The position numbers were made by a program, and so were the translations under genes. Source: Gnomoniopsis sp. IMI 355080 (lineage: Eukaryota; Ascomycota; Sordariomycetes; Diaporthales; Gnomoniaceae). From it: 45,364 bases of DNA. Under the pieces are notes generated by a model, which saw only the letters and a program-made list of their open reading frames with translations, had not been told where the DNA came from and searched no databases. How positions within the stretch are numbered: position 1 is the first letter of the stretch; every line of letters starts with the position of its first letter. The stretch is from the NCBI GenBank assembly GCA_027946555.1, contig JAPEVC010000270.1:1-45364 (forward strand), written 5' to 3'. Shown in pieces: positions 23,101 to 32,765 of the stretch.

Positions 23101-24821
23101 TCATTCATATGCCTCTACACGAATTGTGTCCCTACAGAGCCTTGTCCTACGTATGGGGCTCGGCCGAACAGTCAGTGAGGACCTTGTTTACACCACAAGG
23201 CACTTTGGCAATCACTAAGTCCCTAGGCGCCGCACTGCAAAGAATCCGCCAGAAGACGAATGAGCTGGTTCTCTGGGTAGATGCAATCTGCATAAATCAA
23301 GCAGATAACGAGGAGAAAGTGAGTCAGATATTGCTTCTGCCGCGGATTTACCAAAAGGCGATGTGTACTGTGGCAGTCATTGCGACAGATCAGAAGAGCG
23401 ACAAAGCTGTGCAGACTATGCTTGAGATCGCGGCACTTCGTTGCTATGGTTCAGAGTCCAGATGGCCCCAAGAATTCACATACCCTTGCGGTTCTTGGGT
23501 AAAAGACGGGTTACCGGCATCCAATGATGCCATTTGGCAAGAAGTCTCCGATCTATTCCGTCGCCCGTGGTTTAGAAGAGCGTGGATCGTCCAAGAGGCG
23601 ATTGCAGCACCTACTGTCAAGTTTCTTTGTGGAAAGAAGATTTTCGATTGGAATGATATTCACTGCGCAATGGAGATCGTTGACCGGAGACACGATATGC
23701 CCCTATTTTCTGAATCATGGCGTCCCTTCATGACACTGACAGAGCATCGTGAATGGGAAGCGACAGGCCAACGGTGGCCGATGCTCCGGCTCCTCGAGAC
23801 TTTTCAATATACCAAGGCGAGCTTGCAACGGGATTGCCTGTTCTCTTTGCTCGGCTTAGCAACGGACGGATACAATCCGCTGTTTCAGCCTGACTACGAC
23901 ATCCCATTCGAGGACATTGTCCTGCGTTATGCAAAAGCATTCGTGAAAGAGGGCTGGGGAATTGACCTGCTCTACCGTGCTGGCCTGGCGGACAGCGGGC
24001 TGTCAGACACCAGAGAAACACCGCGTCGTTTCCCTTCCTGGATTCCAGATTGGACAAGAGAGCGGCTGAATCGGAGACCACTGGCCTTAGCCACTGGCCG
24101 CGGTGTTACTTTCTCAGCGTCAGGAAAGAATTTCAGTAACATCACCTACGACGAGAACTTGAAAGAGCTGGTAGTCGCGGGTGCTGTTTGCGATAGTATC
24201 GTATCCGTGAGCCAATCTTCCAATCTTCCAGCACAGAGAAGTCGATATTTCCAGGAGCTAGATTTGATGATTGAGTCTCTCGATTCCACCAGCGATGACC
24301 AGCGCATGCAAAAACGGAAAGAAACGGTCCCCATTGCAGGCGCACTATATTCCGAAGATATCTCTTCGACTACTCTCAGCATAACTGAGTCATATCTTGC
24401 ATTCCGGAAAACCCTCAGGAAGGATGACATGCGGGCCAAAGGTTTGCGCCGGAGTGGCAAGAAGAAGAAGGCGAAAAAGTCACCGAACAGCAGACAAACT
24501 GGCGCTAGTATCCCAAACACGTCGTTGGAGGGTACAAGTGACCGAGAGAAGAGCAAAACGTACGCAGCTTTGCTTGATGCAGACATACAGGGGTGGAAAT
24601 TCGTGTTGACAGAAGGGGGGCTTTGTGGAATCGCTCCGGGGCATACGTTACCCGGCGACAAGGTGGCCGTCATCTATGAAGGGAAAGTGCCTTTCATTTT
24701 GAGACAACATCAAATTCTAGAAACACAGGGAAATCTGCTTGTGGGAGAATGTTTTATTGATGGCTTGATGCTCGGGGAAGGGCTGCGAAAGACGAGGAGA
24801 ACGATGCTAAATATCCATTAG
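17135..24821 (+). CDS. NO VEIN-like Hsp90/GHKL ATPase fused to a HET domain
   Basis: Eight exons (17135-17250, 17323-18106, 18177-20389, 20449-21078, 21151-21533, 21613-21971, 22044-22361, 22551-24821) give about 2,357 residues. The ATPase fold has an N-box E-F-L-Q-N-A-D-D (E54, N58, D61), a degenerate second box NEVGF (~86-90) and a G-rich lid GEKGIGFKS (116-124). A long NO VEIN-like body follows, broken by an Arg-Ser-rich segment (~719-757), and ends in YHFMVAMT and FFIDPW (~1632), which I take as the end of that family. A disordered Arg/Ser linker leads to a full HET domain: RALSYVWG (~1797), LWVDAICINQ (~1842), RRAWIVQEA (~1943) and C-terminal LVGECFIDG. HET domains trigger incompatibility cell death. 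The fusion depends on the 189-nt intron 22362-22550 (GTACGT donor, CTAAC branch site, CAG acceptor, phase 0). Confidence 0.8.
19431..19545 (+). repeat. Ser-Arg codon repeat inside the ATPase-HET gene
   Basis: Imperfect tandem units around TCCAGATCC encode alternating Ser and Arg (about residues 719-757), e.g. SRSRSFSRSRSFSRSRSAS. The reverse strand reads Asp-Leu repeats, which creates a spurious antisense ORF. Such RS tracts are disordered and often phosphorylated; in RNA-processing factors they direct nuclear speckle localisation. It looks like an insertion within the NO VEIN-like body. Confidence 0.85.
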
Positions 24822-24835
24822 ACACATTGTCTAGG

Positions 24836-25050
24836 TTTGGAGAGCTGATCTGGAATACGTACCTCGTAATTTGGACAGGCGTATTATGGCAGAGGGATGT
24901 TTAATATCTAGACCCGTAGACGAATGATAACAGGATTGGCAAGATATACACCGATTCAAGGTTTCATGAATAATCGTCGTCGTGACAGATTAACGAACCG
25001 AGCCCATCATGTGATACCAGATCCAAACCTGTTCCCACTCCCATATAGAC
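24836..25050. repeat. ~215-bp dispersed repeat, copy 1
   Basis: From GAGAGCTGATCTGGAATACG to CTGTTCCCACTCCCATATAG this stretch matches 29915-30131 in the same orientation, with scattered substitutions and one- to few-base indels. It begins about 15 nt after the HET stop codon, and on the minus strand it overlaps the apparent end of the adjacent pseudogene. No terminal repeats or target duplications are obvious, so the element type is unknown. Confidence 0.85.
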
Positions 25051-25473
25051 GAGGGCCCACAGTCTCTGCTCCTGGAACAGCAGTTTGATCGCCGGGCCGA
25101 AGACGTCCTACTTGCTCCCGAGACGGGAGAGGATGTTGAGATCGTAGCTCTCGTCTACCGCGATGAGGACGATGAGTCCGCTGGTGGCCAGGACGGCGAA
25201 GGAAATCGTGCCGAAGACGCTGCCCCCAGACTTTACACCTCGACTAGGAATGGGTTTGGTCTGGCTCGGAGCTTCGGGAGCGTCGTGGGGTTTGTGTGAG
25301 ATGGACTCCTAGTGGCGCGTAACGGAGGAAGTGATGCTCCGAGCGAGAATGGAGTGGCCACCGGGGAGTGACCGGATGATACGGCGTCCCTTGCCAATAA
25401 TGCCATCGCCACCAAGAGCTGCGATGCACAAGCGTCTCTAAGGCAGCATCAAAAGGACTTTGATGGTAGCCAT
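24990..25473 (-). pseudogene. decayed membrane-protein gene with TAG stops
   Basis: One minus-strand frame from an ATG at 25473 reads as protein-like sequence, including GKGRRIIRSLPGGHSILARS, a hydrophobic stretch (ISFAVLATSGLIVLIAV) and FGPAIKLLFQEQRLWALVYM. It is interrupted by three in-frame TAG codons. An intron might explain the first, but the others fall inside conserved-looking sequence. TAG from CAG needs one C-to-T change, as expected from repeat-induced point mutation. The family is not recognised. The 3' part runs into repeat copy 1. Confidence 0.45.
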
Positions 25474-25659
25474 GGCTTGTGAGGGGGTGACTGATGGATC
25501 GTGTCGTCACTGGTATATGTCGGGATGGAGCAGACACGTACGCAGTCTGGCAAGGAAGACTTCCCAACTGCTCAACTCCCGCAACCATGCTCAAAGCAAC
25601 TTGGAACGGGCTGCATTTCTTCTCCACCATGAGGTTTTTTCCCTTCTTCCTCGGGTATT

Positions 25660-26738
25660 TCACGGGTGACTAGAGTCGAATTGTTCATTAAGCCGCTTGA
25701 TCAAATCATCCGTGTCTTCCATCTCAGGATAATCATCAGGCCGAACAACACACGCAGCCATATCCTCCTGCATCCGTAGGAGTTTCGGAGGTTCTTCTCT
25801 CTCCCAGATGTCCCGGTAGACCTTCCTCACCGGAATGGCCTCAATGGGATCTATCCGCACCGTGTTCGCACGGGACGGCATTATCGGGAACGGGCCATCT
25901 GGAGCCGCTGTCCCGTCGTAGGTGCGCGATTCTTGCACGAGGAAATCGACCAAGCCCTGCTGCTGGTCGGGCAACAACTGCCATATCCGCCACGTAGCCT
26001 GCATGCGGCAGGAATGGAAATAGACGTCTGGCTCATCACTGTCCTCACTCCACGACTGAGACCGGTCGAAAAGCGCAACACCTCCGAGGATCCGATCCTC
26101 GGCCCAGTAGCCCACCATGTCTGCGACGCCGTTTGGGTACTGCTCATGTGCTGTGAAGTATCGGTGGGCAAAGAGTGTGGGCCACGGCTCGATACTCACA
26201 AAAAAGTCATCGGGCTCCGGCTGCCATTTGACCACGGCATCGACGTCCAGACCGCGGGATGTGGACCGGTCGTGGAGGTTGAGGTGCAGCTGGAAGAGAG
26301 TGACGGCGATTTGGTGGAGGGCTACGGCTGTGAGCTCGATGAGGCGTAGGTGGAAGCTGTGAGAGGATGGACTTGCTGATTGGAATGCTTTGAGCGTCTA
26401 TACGCAGGTATCAGCACATTACGTATCATGTGATGGTAACGGAAAGGCTGAACCGTGAGACCTACACTGGGGTCAAAAGTGAGACTGTCGATCTTAAAGT
26501 CAGCTTTTATGGCGCTGAGTTTTTCTTTGACGCCGGGACACAGGTTCGTGTGGTCGGCGATCGGGTGCGAAGCTTCTAGCTTGTGGCGGCTTCGGTCCCA
26601 TGCGACGTCGGCAGTAGGCAGCCCATCGATGATCTGCTGGTACGTGTCGTGAGCAAGATCGGTGTCAAGTACGTTGAAAATGGCTCTGTGAAGTAAAGAG
26701 TAATGGTTGTCGTCGAGAGTCTCGATGGCAGAAGACAT
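25660..26738 (-). CDS. conserved hypothetical protein
   Basis: Two exons, complement of 26466-26738 and 25660-26397, give 336 residues. The 68-nt intron has a GTAGGT donor and a TAG acceptor in phase 0 and restores a long frame. The protein is soluble, with no membrane segment, and is rich in Trp/Tyr-containing acidic blocks such as IEPWPTLFAHRYF and YWAEDRILGGVALFDRSQSW. I do not recognise the family; the pattern resembles fungal-specific proteins without assigned function. The consistent codon use and clean intron argue for an intact gene despite its decayed neighbourhood. Confidence 0.7.
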
Positions 26739-27726
26739 GATAAACAAAGTGTCAAGGTGCCAACTACAGTGTGTTGTGGTGGGCAAATGTGATTGATGCA
26801 CAAGGAATTGGAGAAATATCATCAAGAGGAAAAAAGAGCGGGGAACATGGTGTGCGGCTTATGTACCTAAGCAGACTCAATCCAAGTATCAACCTTGGAA
26901 GCCTTGCCGACTGCAAGGCCACCATGACCCGACTCCATAACAGGTTCTACTGCTTAGTACAGAGTACTATGTGTCTTCCTTTCTTCCTGTTGATTCACAT
27001 AAATAGACATGATTCAATTGGGCTCATGGGCCTCCAGATCCAGCTGGCCACTGGGCTTGGATATATATAGGGCCATCGTGGCTACCTAGGTACTCAACAG
27101 GCCGCCCAGTGGGCTAGTGCAAGCAGGCCGAGCCTAGGTCAGTACGGTGTTCGACCGAACGTCATACCCTGAAAAGGGCCAGACGTTATCTCGGAGTCCA
27201 GACCAGCTGCGCCGCTATATGTACACCCAAACCTGCATTCTGTATAGATTTCACTAGTGGGTCCACTTGCGCCTCAGGTAGCACCGGATAACAAGCAAGC
27301 GCTGAGCAATGGGAAGACTACTGCCCAAATTAAGTTTTGCGTGTACTCCAGAGCTGTGACATGGGCGCTTATACTCCGGGTTTCTCGCCCCTAGCCCGGC
27401 TCTCCAAAGGGATGGGGTGGCATTGGAGATGTTTCAACTTTCAATGTTGGTGATGTGCACTTGAGCGGCCATAACATAGACCGGGTTTTAAAGTTATGGG
27501 CTGCTCCAGGAGATGTTTGTCCAACGAAGACTATAAGAGGGAGCGTTGCCTGCAAGGAAATACTGGAGGAGTGGTATACATCACGAGCAGAATAGCAGTT
27601 CAGTTTCGGATGACAATTTATGCAGTGTGGCCTGTCAATTTTGGGATACTGTATTATTACATTGGGCCACATATACTTGCTACCGTTCCCGGGGTCGCTC
27701 TTCCCAATTTTGAATCTTCCTTCAAA
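26739..27726. other. intergenic with one TACCTAGGTA palindrome
   Basis: Between two divergent genes. It holds TACCTAGGTA at 27083-27092 and small ORFs on both strands without family resemblance. No repeat or RNA gene was recognised. Confidence 0.5.
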
Positions 27727-29196
27727 ATGCCTCCTGGGCCAGTCAAGTAAGTGCACTCTTATAGTCATTCTCACGACACAATGGAATGTGTATCTGTTAT
27801 TCCTCCTTGTTTAGCCATCGCTCCAACAAGGGAACTCACCATTGGACGTACGTATATGCCCAGGCAGCTTTTGCTGACGCAAAGATTCATCTGAACTCTA
27901 GTCCTCCTACTGCTCCTCCTGCAGCTGTAATCCTCGGTTTAAGGCTGTTCGAGGAGTCAGACCAGAACAGCAAGCAAACCATTTTAGTCCCATCCACAGA
28001 CGTCAAATTCCACGCAACCGCGGCTGTACTGGATCTAGGACTTCGTATGCTTGAGAGTCCCGCCGGACAAGCCGGCCTGAATAGAATCGGCTCACGGCTG
28101 GTTCATACGCTCAAGAATCATGAGCACATCTACGACAAGAGCAACAAGTCCCCGAAGAATTCTATACCGGAGTGGACTTCACTGTTTCTGAGGCGGCTGC
28201 GAGCAACGTTTCCAAACGTTATCCTGAACCAACCACATGGGCGGAGAGGGCCAGCTTCAAAGGTCGAACTGGGCCAATCCGAGTAATCCGAATTCCAACA
28301 TGTTGCAGTGGGATCCCCCCAACGCCGGTGTCTTGCGCTTGAACAAATATGTCAGTACACTGCTTGCTCGCACACCTTCCCCATTCCCAGTTTGAGGATG
28401 TCTCCTTGCCCCCGAAATGTTCCTTTGCTGACTCAAATCATCTAACCAGATCATGCAAGGCTTGATCCAGGCAGGTGACCTTGCGTCAAAAAAGACTGCT
28501 TCGCCTAGTATGAGCCTGGGCGCGTATGAATCGTTCATGTTCCTAATGGCGATTACTGTGGCCCACGAGCTGTGTCATCTATATGTGGGGCTATTCACTG
28601 GGTATGATCGCCCTCAGACACCAGAAGTCATCGCTTTCCTTCCTGAGCTCTTCAACACCAAGTCGTGGGATGGCAGTTTAATTGGAGAGTCGGGGCGTGC
28701 CTGGGAGGGATTGGTCCTCGGGGGCGTGGTCGAAAGCTTCGCAGATCCCAACCATCCTCTCGGAGCTAGGCAGCCAGGCAAGATGTACATCATCGATCAA
28801 CTGAAGGTAGCGAGACCCGTGCCACTGTCTTATATTCATGGTTATCTCCAGGGACTGGTGGGCCTTACTAGTGAGTCGATCTACACACCAACACCACCTG
28901 CATATTACCTAGGTACTAATGAACGAGCACAAGACCACAGCATGCGGATTCAAGTTTCAGGGGAGCCTGGTTTCTCTCTGAGTGACTTGGACAAGAACCT
29001 CAGCACAATGAAAATGGTGCGACACGACGAGTTGAAGTCGCGGGGCGTGTCTACCGTCAGCAATCGCAGCCGCACAGTGCCATTGGCAGACTTGACTGCG
29101 CTGAACAACCCTAAGAACCCGAGGTTTGTTTTTCGAGATAGAAGAAGGATAGGCAAGATTCCTCTCCAGCCGAGATACTTGTTTGTACAAGCTTAG
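27727..29196 (+). CDS. predicted zincin-like metalloprotease domain protein
   Basis: The last exon, 28450-29196, is secure. It follows a 99-nt intron (GTCAGT donor, CTAACCAG end) that joins ...VLRLNKY to IMQGLIQAG. It contains TVAHELCHLY, an exact HExxH zinc motif, and 39 residues further on GESGRAWEGLVLGG, whose Glu could be the third ligand of a gluzincin-like site. No signal peptide is seen. The 5' part is uncertain: likely exons are 27727-27746, 27815-27847 and from 27902, and at least one further intron must lie between about 28100 and 28280, because the reading frame changes there. If that intron does not exist the gene is frameshifted. A TACCTAGGTA palindrome sits inside the last exon (28906) and encodes part of YYLGT. 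Confidence 0.6.
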
Positions 29197-29304
29197 TGGG
29201 CTTTGTCGCAGACGACGCAGCGACGCTTGAGCGGGACCCGCTACCGTTGGCAGGATTCATTCAAACCTGCATTGTCTTTCACGTTTTCACCAGTTCCTAG
29301 CGAG

Positions 29305-29314
29305 TACCTAGGTA
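29305..29314. repeat. TACCTAGGTA palindrome
   Basis: An exact decamer in the spacer after the zincin-like gene. Another exact copy is at 28906-28915 within that gene. Confidence 0.85.
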
Positions 29315-29431
29315 TCTTTCCAAGATATTATTGCATTATATATGTGATAAAATCACTGCAGATAGTCTACTATGTCCAATTTTGGCTTCTTCCAAGTATT
29401 GTATAACTCCACGGATGCAAAGTCACCCCAT

Positions 29432-29905
29432 CTACAAATTAACAATCCTCATCAACTGCACCGGCAGGCGCTCGGCAAGCAACACTTGCTGCACCAGCGG
29501 ACGAACCACCGTCCCCAACCACGCACCCAACGCCACCGTATCCGCCCCATTCGTCCGCGCCCTATACTGCGCCTCCATAGCCGGGATGAATACCCGCTCA
29601 AACCACCGGTGCCGATCGTCCACGCTATCCGGCATCTCGGCGGGCCACGGGGTATCTACGACCTCGGCGGATTCACGCGGAGCAGGAGGAGACGACAGCA
29701 CGGTGTTGAGCCCGTACCCGGCCATCAGGCTGGAGTGGAACGAGCGGAGCGACGACACGGGCGAGGCGGTGTCGAGCCACATGAACGAGTTGTCCTCGCC
29801 GCCGTTGGCGGGATGCTCACCTGCAACGAAGGTGATTCCCACGGCGGACGGGGACGTCGGCGCCAGGGGGGCTTCGCTGTCGTCGACGAGTTCGAACGCG
29901 TAGGA
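29432..29905 (-). pseudogene. 5'-truncated gene fragment
   Basis: An open frame encodes about 155 residues of GC-rich, protein-like sequence (e.g. MWLDTASPVSSLRSFHSSL, DRHRWFERVFIPAMEAQYRA) with a stop at 29432. There is no suitable ATG at its start. The frame runs straight into the AT-richer ~215-bp repeat at 29915, where the coding character ends. I infer the C-terminal part of a gene cut off by the event that placed the repeat. The family is not recognised. Confidence 0.5.
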
Positions 29906-29914
29906 GGGAGAGGA

Positions 29915-30131
29915 GTTGGGAGAGCTGATCTGGAATACGTACCTCGTAATTTGGACAGGCGTATTTTGGCATAGGTATTTTCAATATCTAGAAAACTAGA
30001 CGTATGATAGCAGTACTGGCAAAATGTATAACGATTCAAAGGTTCATGAATAATCGTCGTCGTGACATATTAACGAACCGAGCCCATCATATAATACCAG
30101 GATCCAAACCTGTTCCCACTCCCATATAGAA
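29915..30131. repeat. ~215-bp dispersed repeat, copy 2
   Basis: The second copy of the element at 24836-25050, same orientation, about 5 kb away. It shares the long blocks CATGAATAATCGTCGTCGTG and TTAACGAACCGAGCCCATCA. Its left edge coincides with the broken end of the gene fragment at 29432-29905. Confidence 0.85.
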
Positions 30132-30315
30132 ACCGCTAGTCCGTGAATCAAGTAGAAAAGTAACAGTTCAGACATCAAGGTAGAGGAAAACTGACGTTGG
30201 GGTCAAAGTAGGTAACGAGCATATCCCTGGATCATTGGGCATCTTGCAAGAAATCTGGACCCGATAGTGAAGTTCTATGATGTTATCACATTTATATGCC
30301 GACATTGTCAAGGCT

Positions 30316-31119
30316 TCACCGACGTGAGGGCCCTCCAGTTGCGTCTCGCCGTCTGTGAGTTCGCTGGGATGGCCCGCCCGACCCGTGGCGTCGTTCATCT
30401 CTCTTAGAAGTCCGGTGGGTTCGGGGCGGATTGGTTGGACCAGCAGAAGCACTGCCGTTTTGCTGCACCTCTGGCTGTATATAGTCGGAGGCAGCATCGT
30501 AGATAAGACATATGGTTCTATAACACAACATGTCAGCATAGGCTTATTCGGTATCTGTGTCCACCCGGGCAGGACTGGAACCCACTCGTCTGTGGACAAT
30601 ATTTGAGTTGGCCAAGTCCTGGAGTAGGATCCTTGAGTCCAGGCGCCTGCCATCAAAGTGTTTGGGTCCTGCTGGCTCGGGAGGTAATACTGGACGACCC
30701 CGTTTTGGTTTATCTGTGTGTTGGATTGTACCGAACTGGTGTTGTAAGCGATGGCTCCGTCGGTGGGGGCAGTATCGGATACATGTTGGTGGTAGTGCCT
30801 GTGGACAGACCATAGTCAGAGAGATAGCCCGAAGCGATCTTTGAGAGCAGGAAAGGGGCACATACCCGTCTGTGTTATTCGCCGGGTCGTGAATTGCCAT
30901 GAGATGATTCCAGCTACCATCGTGACGTTCCTCCTTCACGTATGTGTTCAAGCGTCGAGCATGGAGACTATCCTCCTGGGGGGTGGCGTTGTGACGTCGG
31001 CTAGTGTTGGCAGTGGGATTGGATCTGAGACGAAGCACATTAACATTAGGTAGCTAACCTCGAGCCTGTGCTATAGCGACAACCTACCCAATCTCGGACC
31101 GGATAGATGTAGCGTCCAT
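30316..31119 (-). CDS. doubtful four-exon gene, unknown product
   Basis: Four exons (complement of 31088-31119, 30866-31024, 30565-30798 and 30316-30517) join in phase across introns with GTAGGT/CTAAT...CAG, GTATGT...CAG and GTGGAC/CTGAC...TAG signals to give 208 residues. The middle is polar and Asn/Gln-rich (YVKEERHDGSWNHL, GVVQYYLPSQQDPN), loosely like a secreted lectin-type protein. The last exon becomes Arg/His-rich, which suggests the true end was missed or the gene is decayed. No family is recognised and no signal peptide is visible. Confidence 0.35.
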
Positions 31120-32287
31120 CGTGAGACTACAGGCGAACTTGTGCGCGGCGTCAGTCAAGATACAACGATATTGTTGTTGATGCTTTCTAAATGGTAGCGA
31201 CGCGCGACCAAATGAGTATGCGAGACGTTTGGTCTGGAAGCTCCTTCAGGTTCTTGCACGACCGAGCGAAATATATAAGGTTAGACAAGGCAATTTGAGG
31301 AAGTGGTACTGTAGAGACTGTATATTGTCGTTACCTCAGGGCGGAAGGCCGCTTTATACATAGTCCTGCATTAGAGAAAGGTCTAAGAAAGCGTCTCAAC
31401 CAGCCAAATATCGCAGTGAGTAGCTACATCAGAAGGCGAACTCTCTCGATTTGCCGGCAAGGCATTTTTAGTTTGTAGACTCACTATCTCCCCTACTGTC
31501 CGCAATTTGCCTGACACTCTAGTCGCATGCGCAAAGACCCTTTTGGGTAGAGGGAGTACCATGAACACTGGCTCCACCGTACCTGTTGCTTTCAAGTCAC
31601 AATGCCCCGACTCTTGCATGCTCTAGGTACCAGTCACCAGCACTCGGGCCGAGAACCTTTCGTGCGATCCCGGATCGCGACGTGGCAGGCTAGGGACTGT
31701 ATCGCTGCACCTGAGCATCCCATGGGTGACTGGATTTCCATCGTCCGACCAATGAGGGCTCCTGGATGCAACAATATCTGACGGCTGTCTTGAGGTTCAG
31801 TGTAGTCCGCTTCGTTGGCACCGACATATATTGATGCGCCTGCCTAGTCTGCACTGCATGGCAGGGTAGAGGATCTGGCTAGACCACGTGCACACATGCT
31901 GTACTCCCGTACCTGGACAGTACATTGCTTGCGAGACCCTGAAGAGGGTCACGATCGTCGGGCGTATTGTTGAACAAAAAGTTTCGTCTTCCTGTTATCA
32001 AACCAACCAGGGCAAACGGCGTCTGACCTAGTAGGCCGTCGAACCCGGTCGATTCCTACCTAGGTACTTCCGTTGCCGAAAATCGCGTAGAGTAGGTTGT
32101 GCATTTGCCCCCTTCGATGCATTGGACCGTTGTGATAAGATTCTCATGTTTTGGTGTTTCCAACTTCTTGATATTCCGATATATGGACTACTTAGCCCCT
32201 CCGCGACTGAATTTCGCTTCCTGTGATTGAAGGGTGAAAATCAATCGGGAAGTTGGAGTGCTACATCTCAAGAGACAACGGTAAAGG

Positions 32288-32407
32288 TGCATGATAATAT
32301 AGATCCATGGCATGAGCAGTCGAGGGCAGCAAGACTCAAATAAAACATGCATGATAATATAGATCCATGGCATGAGCAGTCGAGGGCAGCAAGACTCAAA
32401 TAAAACA
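32288..32407. repeat. perfect 60-bp tandem duplication
   Basis: Two head-to-tail 60-nt units beginning TGCATGATAATATAGATCC are identical at every base and are followed by the first five bases of a third (TGCAT). Perfect identity implies a recent duplication or an assembly artefact. Confidence 0.95.
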
Positions 32408-32740
32408 TGCATCTCGTTTGCTGTTGGTTCACCGAGAAGCACAACTTCGAGATTGGCACACTTGTAGCCACGAAAAGGAACAATAATCCAGGCGGCTCCG
32501 GAATATCAAACTTGGTCCGAATAGATGAAGATTATCAGGAAACAAGAGCCAAGAGCCACACTGCAGGTGATTCTTGGTGCAGGGAGAAATCCAGCAGCCA
32601 CAATCCCCGTTACTAAAAACCGACACTGCCTTGCCTTGAGTATCTTGACAATCACGGCCTTGTGGCCTCTCCTCTTAAAGATTCACATGCATTGGCGAGC
32701 AGGGCCGTCGCAAGGCCAGCTTTTCTTCCGGAGAAATGGG

Positions 32741-32765
32741 TTTTTTTTTTGGGGAGGGGGGGGGG
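32741..32765. repeat. T10 plus G-rich homopolymer tract
   Basis: Ten T are followed by GGGGA and ten G. Low-complexity sequence prone to polymerase slippage and base-calling error. Confidence 0.9.

Noticed and set aside
22545..24821. Separate HET-domain gene starting at the ATG at 22545
   Set aside because: The ATG overlaps a strong acceptor, and the next ~35 codons look like the C-terminus of the upstream ATPase family, so a fusion is more likely. Kept as the main alternative.
27391..27774. 127-codon minus-strand ORF opposite the start of the zincin-like gene
   Set aside because: No domain and it overlaps the better-supported exons on the plus strand.
29372..29974. 200-codon ORF on the plus strand, Arg/His/Pro-rich
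   Set aside because: Shadow frame of the GC-rich gene fragment on the other strand.
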